From an uncultured Eubacteriales bacterium (lineage in GTDB: Bacteria; Bacillota; Clostridia; Oscillospirales; Acutalibacteraceae), in assembly GCA_934454655.1 (NCBI GenBank), contig CAKSFK010000002.1, positions 52,174 to 116,173 of the forward strand: a stretch of DNA of 64,000 bases, in the 5' to 3' direction. Below, piece after piece: positions 49,661 to 57,938 of this stretch. Both the position numbers and the translations under genes were made by a program. Each line of letters opens with the position of its first letter. Position 1 is the first letter of the stretch. Under the pieces are notes generated by a model. That model saw only the letters and a list, made by a program, of their open reading frames with translations. It was not told the DNA's origin and ran no database searches.

Positions 49661-50295
49661 ACAAGCTTCTCCAACGCTTCAAGTACAAGGCGTGTGGTAT
49701 CCTTTACCTCGTCTTGACCTTCAACCGTAATAAGCTTGCCGCAGTTCTTGTAATAATCCTTAAGCGGCTCGGTCTGCTCGTGATAAACATTCAGTCTGTT
49801 CTTCACGGTTTCCGGCTCATCGTCCTTACGGATAACAAGCTTGCCGCTGCAGGTATTGCAAACGCCGTCTTTTGCCGGTTTTTTATACTCGGTGTGGTAG
49901 CTGGCGCCGCATTTCTCACAAACGCGTCTGCCCGACATCCGCTTTACGATCTCGCTGTCCGCAACCTCAATAGAAAGTGCGGCGTCAATTGCAAAGCCCA
50001 TTTTGTCAAGAGCCTCAGCCTGCGGTATCGTGCGCGGGAAACCATCCAGAATATAACCGTCTTTGCAGTCATTTTCTAAAAGGCGTTCCTTTATAATGCC
50101 TATCACAACATCATCCGGAACAAGCTCACCCGCATCGATATATGATTTTGCCTTAAGACCCATTTCCGTACCGTTTTTAAGCGCAGCACGTATAATGTTG
50201 CCGGTGGAAATGGTAGGAATATTGTATTTTTCGGAGATTATCTCCGCCTGGGTACCCTTTCCGGCGCCCGGTGCTCCCAAAAGTATGAGCTTCAT
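49657..50295 (-). CDS. adk: Adenylate kinase (long form, zinc-binding lid)
   Basis: 212 aa. It equilibrates ATP, ADP and AMP. The P-loop is GAPGAGKGTQA, and DGFPRTIPQAEAL binds AMP. The lid carries CEKCGASYH and CNTCSG, a four-cysteine zinc site typical of Gram-positive enzymes. Located after secY as usual in the spc operon of Firmicutes. Confidence 0.97.
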   Translation of the reverse strand: MKLILLGAPGAGKGTQAEIISEKYNIPTISTGNIIRAALKNGTEMGLKAKSYIDAGELVPDDVVIGIIKERLLENDCKDGYILDGFPRTIPQAEALDKMGFAIDAALSIEVADSEIVKRMSGRRVCEKCGASYHTEYKKPAKDGVCNTCSGKLVIRKDDEPETVKNRLNVYHEQTEPLKDYYKNCGKLITVEGQDEVKDTTRLVLEALEKLV

Positions 50296-50312
50296 TCTGT
50301 AATACTCCTTTA

Positions 50313-51590
50313 TCAGTCAAGGAATCCCTTGTAGTGGCGCATCATCATCTGTGATTCAAGATTTCTTACCGTATCAAGCGCAACGCCGACCATAATGAGT
50401 ATCGATGTGCCGCCTAAAGAAATATTTATCTTTCCGACAGTACCGATAAGGATCGGGAGAATTGCTATAACGCTTAAGAAAAGCGCACCCATCAGGGTTA
50501 TTCTGGACAAAATCTTTGAAATAAAATCAGATGTGGGCTTACCGGGACGTATTCCAGGTATTGCGCCGCCGTTTTTACGAAGGTTATTTGCCATTTCAAT
50601 TGGATTAAACTGGATCGTTGCGTAGAAGTAAGCAAATCCGATAATCAGGATGAAATAGATAACCGCGTAAAACACACCCTGTACGCTGAACAGCTTAAGC
50701 ACCTTATAGAACCAGTTGTTCTCGTTGCTCCAGAAGGAGAGTATCATTGTAGGAAGCATAAGAATGCTCGACGCAAAGATTATCGGCATAACGCCCGACA
50801 TATTGACCTTGATCGGAATGTGGGTGTTCTGTCCGCCGTACATCTTATTACCTACAACACGCTTTGCGTACTGCACAGGTATGCGGCGCTCTGCCTCTGT
50901 CATCCAAACAATGAACACTACAACCGCTAAGAACAGCACAACTATTCCTATAACGGCAACCTGCTGTTTAAGCTTCCAGTAAGCTATAAGCGCATTAAGC
51001 GCCTGCGGACCTCTGGAAATAATACCGGCAAAAAGCAGTATTGAAATACCGTTGCCTATACCCTTAACGTCGATCTGTTCGCCCAGCCACATTACAAGCG
51101 CGGAACCTGCCGTAAAGGCAAGAACAATAACGAACGCCGCAAATATTACGGCACCGCCGGTAACGCTTAAATAACTGCTGTTCTTAAGGTAGAAGAAGTA
51201 GGCAGTACCCTGAATAAGAGCCAGTATCACGGTTGTGTAACGCGTGATCTGCGCCAGCTTTTTCTGACCCTCCTCACCCTCTTTTGAAAGTCTTTCAAGA
51301 GCAGGGATTGCAACGCACAAAAGCTGAACTATAATTGAAGAGTTGATGTACGGTGTAACCGACATTGCGAATATCGCACCGTACTCAAGTCCGCCGCCTG
51401 TAAGGATCGACAGGTAGCTGAAAAATTCATTTGTCTTTCCCGATTCGGTTGCAGCCTTTAAGGCTGCTACGTCAATGTAAGGCACCGGAATAACCGAGCC
51501 GATACGGAAAATTAAAACGATGAAAACGGTAAAAAGAATCTTATTACGAATTTCTTTTACTTTCCAGGCGTTTCTTAATGTTTCAAACAT
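50313..51590 (-). CDS. secY: Protein translocase subunit SecY
   Basis: 425 aa with ten membrane helices. SecY forms the protein-conducting channel with SecE. Visible landmarks are VPYIDVAALKA near the N terminus, the plug-region GGGLEYGAIFAMSVTPYINSSIIVQLL, GNGISILLFAGIISRGPQALN in the centre, and the final cytoplasmic loop FNPIEMANNLRKNGGAIPGIRPGKPT. The start shares one base with the rplO stop. Confidence 0.98.
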   Translation of the reverse strand: MFETLRNAWKVKEIRNKILFTVFIVLIFRIGSVIPVPYIDVAALKAATESGKTNEFFSYLSILTGGGLEYGAIFAMSVTPYINSSIIVQLLCVAIPALERLSKEGEEGQKKLAQITRYTTVILALIQGTAYFFYLKNSSYLSVTGGAVIFAAFVIVLAFTAGSALVMWLGEQIDVKGIGNGISILLFAGIISRGPQALNALIAYWKLKQQVAVIGIVVLFLAVVVFIVWMTEAERRIPVQYAKRVVGNKMYGGQNTHIPIKVNMSGVMPIIFASSILMLPTMILSFWSNENNWFYKVLKLFSVQGVFYAVIYFILIIGFAYFYATIQFNPIEMANNLRKNGGAIPGIRPGKPTSDFISKILSRITLMGALFLSVIAILPILIGTVGKINISLGGTSILIMVGVALDTVRNLESQMMMRHYKGFLD

Positions 51591-52030
51591 CAGATCACCT
51601 CAGCCTTTCCGCCGACCGAGTTTATTTTCTCGGCAGCAGACGCAGAGAAAGCATTAAGCTTAACGGTGAGCTTCTTTGTAAGCTTTCCGTTGCCCAAAAC
51701 CTTAACGGGAAGGTTTGCTTTCTTTATTATTCCCTTTTCTGCCAAAGCCGCGGCATCAACCGTTGCGCCGTCCTCGAACAGTTCAAGAGCTGAAAGGTTA
51801 ATTACAAGCTGCTTTTCAGCAAAAATATTATTGAAGCCACGCTTAGGGAGTCTTCTCTGAAGCGGCATCTGACCGCCTTCGAAGCCGGGTCGCATACCGT
51901 GACCTGCACGGGCTTTCTGACCCTTGTGTCCCTTACCGGCTGTTTTGCCGTTTCCGGAACCGTGACCTCTGCCTATACGCTTCGCCTCTTTTGTAGAGCC
52001 GATAGCCGGAGATAATTCATGGATTTTCAT
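51590..52030 (-). CDS. rplO: Ribosomal protein L15
   Basis: About 146 aa. The glycine- and lysine-rich N terminus KRIGRGHGSGNGKTAGKGHKGQKARAG threads into 23S rRNA, and GMRPGFEGGQMPLQRRLPKRGFNN follows. ATG at 52030 is preceded by AAGGAGG; a GTG three codons upstream lies on the binding site. Confidence 0.97.
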   Translation of the reverse strand: MKIHELSPAIGSTKEAKRIGRGHGSGNGKTAGKGHKGQKARAGHGMRPGFEGGQMPLQRRLPKRGFNNIFAEKQLVINLSALELFEDGATVDAAALAEKGIIKKANLPVKVLGNGKLTKKLTVKLNAFSASAAEKINSVGGKAEVI

Positions 52031-52103
52031 TGTTCGCACCTCCTTGCTTAATTCACGCGGTTTATCCGCGTTTTCGCAGTTTCAACTGCGACAGAAATCA
52101 AAA

Positions 52104-52301
52104 TCACTTTGCAGCGGTAACCTCAACAAGATGTGCAATCTTATTGATTTTGCCCTTGGTCTGCTCGTTATCGGGCTGAATTTTCTCATCGCCGACCTTG
52201 AAAAGACCGAGTGCATTCGCAGTAGCTATCTGGTCCTTTTTGGAACCGATAGTGCTTTTTACCAGCTTTACTTTAAGGCCGGCAGCCTTCTTTGTTGCCA
52301 T
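52104..52301 (-). CDS. rpmD: Ribosomal protein L30
   Basis: 65 aa. The conserved KLVKSTIGSKKDQIATANALGL stretch identifies it. It sits between rpsE and rplO. The last third (KIQPDNEQTKGKINKIAHLVEV) is the usual beta-strand that contacts 23S rRNA. Confidence 0.95.
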   Translation of the reverse strand: MATKKAAGLKVKLVKSTIGSKKDQIATANALGLFKVGDEKIQPDNEQTKGKINKIAHLVEVTAAK

Positions 52302-52315
52302 AATGCTGCTCCTCC

Positions 52316-52819
52316 TTAACCTATGATTTCCTTAACGGACTTTCCGCGAACAGCGGCAACCTCTTCGGCGCTGCGGAGGGAAGCTAATCCCGCCACTGTG
52401 GCGCGTACAACGTTGCAGGGGTTGTTCGAACGCAAAGCCTTGGTACGTATATCGGAAATTCCGACAGTTTCAACAACGGCACGAACAGCACCGCCGGCAA
52501 TAACACCGGTACCGGGAGCCGCAGGCTTAAGAAGAACGCGGCCTGCACCGAATTCACCTATAACCTCGTGCGGAATTGTAGTACCCTTTAAGGACACCTT
52601 TATAAGATTCTTTTTAGCATCTTCAATTCCTTTGCGGATAGCATCCGGAACTTCGCCCGCTTTGCCGAGTCCGTAGCCGACAATACCGTTGCCGTCGCCT
52701 ACAACCACTAATGCCGCGAACTTCATAATGCGTCCGCCCTTAACGGTTTTGGAAACACGGTTTATGGAAACTACGCGCTCTTTCAAATCTAATGTTGATG
52801 CGTCAATATTTGTAGCCAA
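52316..52819 (-). CDS. rpsE: Ribosomal protein S5
   Basis: 167 aa. Involved in decoding fidelity and the mRNA entry channel. The dsRNA-binding-like domain has LKERVVSINRVSKTVKGGRIMKFAALVVVGDGNG, and the second domain has PGTGVIAGGAVRAVVETVGISDIRTKALRS. Gene order rplR-rpsE-rpmD is standard. Confidence 0.98.
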   Translation of the reverse strand: MATNIDASTLDLKERVVSINRVSKTVKGGRIMKFAALVVVGDGNGIVGYGLGKAGEVPDAIRKGIEDAKKNLIKVSLKGTTIPHEVIGEFGAGRVLLKPAAPGTGVIAGGAVRAVVETVGISDIRTKALRSNNPCNVVRATVAGLASLRSAEEVAAVRGKSVKEIIG

Positions 52820-52834
52820 AAGTATTCCTCCTTA

Positions 52835-53194
52835 TCAGAACTTAAGGCCGCCCTCACGGGCACCTTCGGCAAGCTCCTTGACACGGCCGTGATAAATGTA
52901 TCCGCCGCGGTCAAAAACAACCTCGGTGATGCCCTTTTCTGCGGCACGTTCAGCAATTAATTTTCCAACCTTGCGCGCACCCTCTTTGTTGCCGCCGGAA
53001 ATTCCGAAATCCTTCTCATTTGAAGAAGCGGCTGCGAGAGTAACGCCGTTTACGTCGTCGATAAGCTGGGCATAGATGTTGCTGTTGGAGCGGAATACAT
53101 CAAGGCGGGGGCAAGCTGCCGTACCGCTGACCTTAGAACGGACGCGAGCGTGACGCTTAAGCCTTGCCTGATTGGTGTTAGGTCTTGTAACCAT
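52835..53194 (-). CDS. rplR: Ribosomal protein L18
   Basis: 119 aa. L18 binds 5S rRNA with L5. RLKRHARVRSKVSGTAACPRLDVFRSNSNIYAQLIDD and the end FDRGGYIYHGRVKELAEGAREGGLKF are characteristic. Fifteen bases separate it from rpsE. Confidence 0.98.
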   Translation of the reverse strand: MVTRPNTNQARLKRHARVRSKVSGTAACPRLDVFRSNSNIYAQLIDDVNGVTLAAASSNEKDFGISGGNKEGARKVGKLIAERAAEKGITEVVFDRGGYIYHGRVKELAEGAREGGLKF

Positions 53195-53212
53195 CGTTTA
53201 TACACTCCTTTA

Positions 53213-53761
53213 TTATTTCTTAGCACCCTTGCCGGCTTTACCTTCCTTGCGGCGGATGTGCTCGTCGGCGTACTTAATACCCTTGCCCTTATACGGCTCG
53301 GGCGGACGCTTCTCACGAACTTCCGCGGCAAACTGGCCGACCTGCTGCTTATCTGCACCGCTGATAACTACTTGGTTAGGAGTCGGTACGTCGATTGTGA
53401 TTCCCGGAACTTCCGGAACAATCACCTGATGTGAGAACCCTAAGTTCATTACAAGGTTTTTGCCCTGCTTCTGTGCACGGTAACCTACGCCGTTAACCTC
53501 AAGCGTTTTTGAATAGCCGTTGGTTACACCCTCTACCATGTTGTGGATAAGGGTACGGGTAAGTCCGTGAAGAGCACGGTGGTTTTTATCGTCCGTAGGA
53601 CGTGTAACGATTATCTCGTTACCCTCAAGGGCAATATTAATCTCGTGATTAAACGTGCTTTCAAGCGTGCCCTTGGGTCCCTTAACGGTCACCTTGCTGC
53701 CGTCAACCTTAACGTCAACGCCTGCCGGAATTACGATAGGCTTCTTTCCTATTCTTGACAT
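53213..53761 (-). CDS. rplF: Ribosomal protein L6
   Basis: About 182 aa, two related domains near the sarcin-ricin loop. SRIGKKPIVIPAGVDV opens the first, and the end PPEPYKGKGIKYADEHIRRKEGKAGKGA is the conserved C-terminal L6 signature. The ATG at 53761 follows AAGGAGG; an upstream TTG two codons earlier is less likely. Confidence 0.97.
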   Translation of the reverse strand: MSRIGKKPIVIPAGVDVKVDGSKVTVKGPKGTLESTFNHEINIALEGNEIIVTRPTDDKNHRALHGLTRTLIHNMVEGVTNGYSKTLEVNGVGYRAQKQGKNLVMNLGFSHQVIVPEVPGITIDVPTPNQVVISGADKQQVGQFAAEVREKRPPEPYKGKGIKYADEHIRRKEGKAGKGAKK

Positions 53762-53776
53762 TACCAAAGCACCTCC

Positions 53777-54175
53777 TTACCAGACATAAGCGAGGACTTC
53801 GCCGCCGACGTTGGCTTTGCGTGCCTGCTTGTCTGTCATTATTCCCTTAGAGGTGGAAAGGATGGCAATGCCGAGGCCCTTCATAACCTTGGGCATTTCC
53901 TCTACGTTTGTATAAATACGCAGACCCGGTTTTGAAACACGTCTTATACCGTTTATAACCTGCGCTTTATTCTGGCCGTACTTCAACGTAATGTGAATTA
54001 CGCCCTGCTTTCCGTCGTCTTCGACCTGAAAGCCTGTTATATATCCCTCGTCAAGCAAAATCTGGGCAATCGCCTTTTTTACATTTGACGCGGGAACATC
54101 AACAGAATCATGCTTTGCAGCGGATGCGTTACGAATTCTCGTAAGCATATCCGCGATTGTATCGCTGATTTGCAT
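53777..54175 (-). CDS. rpsH: Ribosomal protein S8
   Basis: 132 aa. Primary 16S-binding protein and, in other bacteria, repressor of the spc operon. DTIADMLTRIRNASAAKHDSVDVPASNVK begins it, and ILSTSKGIMTDKQARKANVGGEVLAYVW ends it. Lies between rpsN and rplF. Confidence 0.98.
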   Translation of the reverse strand: MQISDTIADMLTRIRNASAAKHDSVDVPASNVKKAIAQILLDEGYITGFQVEDDGKQGVIHITLKYGQNKAQVINGIRRVSKPGLRIYTNVEEMPKVMKGLGIAILSTSKGIMTDKQARKANVGGEVLAYVW

Positions 54176-54202
54176 GCCGTCAACCTCCTTTAGCTTTGTG
54201 CC

Positions 54203-54388
54203 TTACCAACTTGACTTCTTTACTCCCGGGATCTCACCCTTGTAGGCAAGCTCTCTGAAGCATATACGGCAAATGCCGTACTTGCGAAGATAAGCATGGG
54301 GGCGGCCGCAGATTTTACATCTGTTATACTCTCTCGTTGAAAACTTAGCAGGTCTTGCCTGCTTAACTTTCATTGCAGTCTTAGCCAT
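54203..54388 (-). CDS. rpsN: Ribosomal protein S14, type Z
   Basis: 61 aa, the short zinc-binding form. CKICGRPHAYLRKYGICRICF gives the two CxxC pairs. It occupies the 30S head. The first half is lysine-rich and the protein ends IPGVKKSSW, as in other Firmicutes. Confidence 0.97.
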   Translation of the reverse strand: MAKTAMKVKQARPAKFSTREYNRCKICGRPHAYLRKYGICRICFRELAYKGEIPGVKKSSW

Positions 54389-54399
54389 AATTCTTCTCC

Positions 54400-54939
54400 T
54401 TATCTCGCAAACGGAGCGCCCATAAGCGTAAGCAACTCGCGGGCCTCTTCATCTGTATTTGCGGTTGTGACAAAAATTATATCCATACCGCGTACCTTAT
54501 CGATCTTGTCATATTCGATCTCAGGGAAAATAAGCTGCTCTTTAACGCCCATGGCATAGTTGCCGCGGCCGTCAAACGCGTTCGGGTTAATTCCTCTGAA
54601 ATCCCTAACTCTCGGCAGGGCTGCGTTAAAGAGACGCTCAATGAACTCATACATACGCTCGCCGCGGAGTGTAACCTTTGCGCCGATCGGCATACCCTCG
54701 CGGAGCTTGAAGTTAGCAATTGACTTCTTAGCACGGCAGGGAACTGCCTTCTGACCGGTTATAAGGCTTAAATCGCGCGTGATAGCGTCAATAACCTTTG
54801 AGTTCTCTCTTGCCTCGCCGGCGCCTACATTGATAACGACCTTTTCGAGCTTAGGAATCTGCATGACGCTCTTGTAGCCGAATTTTGCCATCAGTGCGGG
54901 TGCGATCGAATTTTTATATTCGTTCGACAGTGTTGACAT
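54400..54939 (-). CDS. rplE: Ribosomal protein L5
   Basis: 179 aa. Binds 5S rRNA and contacts P-site tRNA. IPKLEKVVINVGAGEARENSK, LRGERMYEFIERLFNAALPRVRDFRGINPNAFDGRGNY (in two parts) and the end DEEARELLTLMGAPFAR are the family landmarks. Confidence 0.98.
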   Translation of the reverse strand: MSTLSNEYKNSIAPALMAKFGYKSVMQIPKLEKVVINVGAGEARENSKVIDAITRDLSLITGQKAVPCRAKKSIANFKLREGMPIGAKVTLRGERMYEFIERLFNAALPRVRDFRGINPNAFDGRGNYAMGVKEQLIFPEIEYDKIDKVRGMDIIFVTTANTDEEARELLTLMGAPFAR

Positions 54940-54958
54940 GTCATGTCCTCCTTATCTC

Positions 54959-55282
54959 TTAAAAAGTCTCGCCGCACTTTTTGCACATGCGGTCTTTTTT
55001 GCCGTCCTCGTAGACTTTTGTACCTACTCTGGTGGGCTTATTGCACTTAGGGCAAACAACCTGTACCTTGCATGCATAAATTGCGCCGTGGGTTTCAATG
55101 ATTCCCGACGGATCGCCCGCCTTTTTCGGCTTTGCGTGCTTTTTAACGGTGTTTATACCCTCAACTATTACCTTACCCTCTTTGGGGCTGACCTCAAGTA
55201 CCTTGCCGGTCTTTTTGCGGTCTTTTTTATCTCCTGTAAGGAGGACTACGGTATCGCCTGTTTTAACGTGAAGCTGTTTCAT
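54959..55282 (-). CDS. rplX: Ribosomal protein L24 with intact C-terminal zinc ribbon
   Basis: 107 aa. The KOW motif is GDTVVLLTGDKKDRKKTGKVLEVSP, then the RNA-binding GINTVKKHAKPKK. The C terminus keeps two CxxC pairs (CPKCNKPTR and CKKCGETF), a complete zinc ribbon that is degraded in many L24 proteins. L24 starts 50S assembly. Confidence 0.96.
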   Translation of the reverse strand: MKQLHVKTGDTVVLLTGDKKDRKKTGKVLEVSPKEGKVIVEGINTVKKHAKPKKAGDPSGIIETHGAIYACKVQVVCPKCNKPTRVGTKVYEDGKKDRMCKKCGETF

Positions 55283-55297
55283 TTTTTATACCTCCCA

Positions 55298-55666
55298 TTA
55301 AAGCACTTCCGGAGCAAGCGACAGGATCTTTGTGTAATCCTTATCGCGCAGCTCTCTGGCTACCGGCCCGAAAATACGTGTACCTCTCGGGTTCTTGTCA
55401 TCACGGATAAGAACTGCCGCATTTTCGTCAAATCTGATGTATGTGCCGTCATTGCGACGAAGACCTCTTGCGGAACGAACCACAACCGCCTTAACCACAT
55501 CGCCCTTCTTAACAGTACCGCCCGGAGCGGCCTTCTTAACAGAAGCCACGATGACATCGCCAATGTTGGCATACCTCCTTCTGGAGCCTCCAAGAACGCG
55601 GATGCACATGATTTCCTTTGCACCCGTATTGTCGGCAACCTTGAGGTAACTCTGTTGTTGTATCAC
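55298..55666 (-). CDS. rplN: Ribosomal protein L14
   Basis: 122 aa. Contacts the 30S subunit at bridge B8. MIQQQSYLKVADNTGAKEIMCIRVLGGS begins it and it ends RELRDKDYTKILSLAPEVL. It is among the most conserved proteins in the window. Confidence 0.98.
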   Translation of the reverse strand: MIQQQSYLKVADNTGAKEIMCIRVLGGSRRRYANIGDVIVASVKKAAPGGTVKKGDVVKAVVVRSARGLRRNDGTYIRFDENAAVLIRDDKNPRGTRIFGPVARELRDKDYTKILSLAPEVL

Positions 55667-55687
55667 AGTGTTTTCCTCCTTGTAGAC

Positions 55688-55945
55688 TTACTTAGCCTTT
55701 TCGATTATCTCAGCCACGCGCCAGTGTTTATCCTTAGAGAGTGGTCTGGTTTCCATAATAAGAACTCTGTCGCCAACGCCACAGGAATTGTTCTCATCAT
55801 GAGCTTTAAGTCTTATTGTGTTCTTAATAATCTTCTTGTAGAGCGGATGCTTTACGTTGTCCTCAATAGCAACAACAACGGTCTTATCCATCTTGTCGCT
55901 TACAACCTTGCCCACTCTTGTTTTACGAAGGTTTCTTTCGCTCAT
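55688..55945 (-). CDS. rpsQ: Ribosomal protein S17
   Basis: 85 aa, OB fold. RKTRVGKVVSDKMDKTVVVAIED and HPLYKKIIKNTIRLKAHDENN are characteristic, ending with DKHWRVAEIIEKAK. Primary 16S-binding protein. Confidence 0.97.
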   Translation of the reverse strand: MSERNLRKTRVGKVVSDKMDKTVVVAIEDNVKHPLYKKIIKNTIRLKAHDENNSCGVGDRVLIMETRPLSKDKHWRVAEIIEKAK

Positions 55946-55964
55946 CTAGCCTTTCCTCCCTCTC

Positions 55965-56174
55965 TCAAGCGTTAGTGCTGTCGTTCTTGAGTTCATTCTC
56001 GCGAATAATTGTCTTTATGCGAGCAATGTCCTTCTTGACAGCGTTTATACGCATGGGGTTGTCGAGCTGGTTAATGGCGAGCTGAAAACGCAGATTGAAT
56101 AATTCTTCCTTAAGCTTTGTCAGCTGCTCATTAAGCTCGGGCAAAGTGTTCTGTCTTATTTCCTTTGCTTTCAT
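55965..56174 (-). CDS. rpmC: Ribosomal protein L29
   Basis: 69 aa, two antiparallel helices at the tunnel exit. LNEQLTKLKEELFNLRFQLAINQLDNPMRINAVKKDIARIKTI in its two halves is diagnostic. Its first base overlaps the last of rplP. Confidence 0.97.
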   Translation of the reverse strand: MKAKEIRQNTLPELNEQLTKLKEELFNLRFQLAINQLDNPMRINAVKKDIARIKTIIRENELKNDSTNA

Positions 56175-56599
56175 TACTGCTCACCGCCCATTTCCTGCTT
56201 TGTTATAAACTTGCACTTAATAGGAAGCTTGTTTGCTGCAAGACGCATAGCCTCGCGTGCCAGCTCCTCGCTAACTCCGCCGATTTCAAACATTACACGG
56301 CCGGGTTTAACAACTGCTACCCAATATTCCACAGCGCCTTTACCTGAGCCCATTCGAACCTCGGCAGGCTTCTTGGTTATCGGCTTATCCGGGAAAATTT
56401 TAATCCAAACCTGACCGCCACGTTTGATGTAACGGGTCATTGCAATACGCGCAGCCTCTATCTGGTTAGAGGTGATCCACGCCGGCTCTAAAGCCTGAAG
56501 ACCGAAATCACCGTGTGTTACGGTTGTACCGCGTGTTGCGGCACCGGTCATTCTTCCGCGCTGAACTCTGCGGTATTTAACTCTTTTAGGCATTAACAT
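56174..56599 (-). CDS. rplP: Ribosomal protein L16
   Basis: 141 aa. Organises the A-site architecture. MLMPKRVKYRRVQRGRMTG begins it, and GAVEYWVAVVKPGRVMFEIGGV sits in the C-terminal half. The ATG overlaps the rpsC stop by one base. Starting at this first ATG matches family practice. Confidence 0.97.
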   Translation of the reverse strand: MLMPKRVKYRRVQRGRMTGAATRGTTVTHGDFGLQALEPAWITSNQIEAARIAMTRYIKRGGQVWIKIFPDKPITKKPAEVRMGSGKGAVEYWVAVVKPGRVMFEIGGVSEELAREAMRLAANKLPIKCKFITKQEMGGEQ

Positions 56600-57264
56600 C
56601 AGCGGGTTCCCCCTTCCTTTTTAGCCTTGCGGTTATCAGCAAGAACCTCGCCTTTGTAAATCCAGACCTTAACGCCGATTTTTCCGTAGGTTGTGTCAGC
56701 CTCGGCAAAACCGTAGTCGATATCGGCACGAAGAGTCTGAAGCGGAATGGTTCCTTCGTGATACTGCTCGCTTCTTGCAATTTCGGCGCCGCCTAAGCGT
56801 CCCGAAACCTGTGTTTTTATACCCTTAACGCCAAGGCGCATTGCTCTGCCTATCGAGAGCTTCATTGCGCGGCGGAAGGAAATACGCTTTTCAAGCTGTG
56901 CCGCAATGTTTTCGGCAACGAGCTGTGCGTTTGCGTCCGGATTCTTTATTTCAACAATGTTGATAAGAACCGGTTTGCCGAGCATCTGCTGGCAGGTGGC
57001 GCGAAGTTTTTCAATCTCGCTGCCGTTGCGTCCGATAACCATACCCGGCTTAGCACAGTGGATATGGAGTCTTACGCGCTTTTCGTCACGTTCGATTTCT
57101 ATCTTTGAAATACCTGCTGAATAAAGGGTCTTCTTAAGGTATTTGCGGAGGTTGTAGTCCTCAACCAATGTATCGCCGAAAGTGCTGTCATTGGCAAACC
57201 AACGTGAGTTCCAGTTTTTAATTACGCCCACACGGAAACCGTGCGGATTAACCTTCTGGCCCAT
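56599..57264 (-). CDS. rpsC: Ribosomal protein S3
   Basis: 221 aa. GQKVNPHGFRVGVIKNWNSRWFA begins it. The KH domain has HCAKPGMVIGRNGSEIEKL, and RAMRLGVKGIKTQVSGRLGGAEIARSE is in the C-terminal domain. S3 lines the mRNA entry channel with S4 and S5. Confidence 0.98.
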   Translation of the reverse strand: MGQKVNPHGFRVGVIKNWNSRWFANDSTFGDTLVEDYNLRKYLKKTLYSAGISKIEIERDEKRVRLHIHCAKPGMVIGRNGSEIEKLRATCQQMLGKPVLINIVEIKNPDANAQLVAENIAAQLEKRISFRRAMKLSIGRAMRLGVKGIKTQVSGRLGGAEIARSEQYHEGTIPLQTLRADIDYGFAEADTTYGKIGVKVWIYKGEVLADNRKAKKEGGTR

Positions 57265-57279
57265 AACTTAACCTCCTTC

Positions 57280-57618
57280 TCAGATTTCACGTTCTTTAAG
57301 AACGATTGTAACATGGCTTGTTCTCTTTAATATTCTGTGCGCTCTGCCGTGATCCTTGGGCCTGATTCTCTTAAGAGTCGGTCCGGGGCATACAAAGCAC
57401 TCGGCAACATAAAGTCTTGAAACATCCATATTGTGATTGTTTTCGGCGTTAGCCATAGCCGACGCTAAAAGCTTCTCCAAATACTCGCAAGCGGACTTAG
57501 GAGTAAATTTGAGTATAGCCATAGCTTTGTCAGCATCCTGATTGCGGATCAAATCCAGCACAATCTTCACCTTGCGGGGTGAAATACGGGCATATTTAAG
57601 TGTAGCCCTTGCTTCCAT
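57280..57618 (-). CDS. rplV: Ribosomal protein L22
   Basis: 112 aa. Its long beta-hairpin lines the nascent chain tunnel. ARISPRKVKIVLDLIRNQDADKAMAIL and CFVCPGPTLKRIRPKDHGRAHRILKRTSH are typical; the second contains the hairpin tip. Confidence 0.98.
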   Translation of the reverse strand: MEARATLKYARISPRKVKIVLDLIRNQDADKAMAILKFTPKSACEYLEKLLASAMANAENNHNMDVSRLYVAECFVCPGPTLKRIRPKDHGRAHRILKRTSHVTIVLKEREI

Positions 57619-57641
57619 AGTTAAACTCTCCTTTCAGCCGC

Positions 57642-57917
57642 TTACTTGCCGGTAGTCTTAGAGCCTGCGTGACCCTTAAAGGTTCTTGTAGGCGCAAATT
57701 CTCCGAGCTTGTGGCCAACCATATCCTCTGTTACATAAACCGGCACGTGCTTGCGACCGTCATGTACTGCAAAGGTATGTCCGACGAAATCGGGGAATAT
57801 GGTTGACGAACGGCTCCAAGTTTTAAGAACTCTTTTTTCGCCGGCTTCGTTCATTTCTTTGACCCTTTTAAACAGTACTGCCTGCACGTAAGGGCCTTTT
57901 TTAATGCTTCTTCCCAT
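57642..57917 (-). CDS. rpsS: Ribosomal protein S19
   Basis: 91 aa. GRSIKKGPYVQAVLFKRV opens it, and FVGHTFAVHDGRKHVPVYVTEDMVGHKLGEFAPTRTFKGH follows in segments. Located in the 30S head next to S13. Confidence 0.98.
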   Translation of the reverse strand: MGRSIKKGPYVQAVLFKRVKEMNEAGEKRVLKTWSRSSTIFPDFVGHTFAVHDGRKHVPVYVTEDMVGHKLGEFAPTRTFKGHAGSKTTGK

Positions 57918-57938
57918 ATTAAATCTCCTTTCGTCGAA

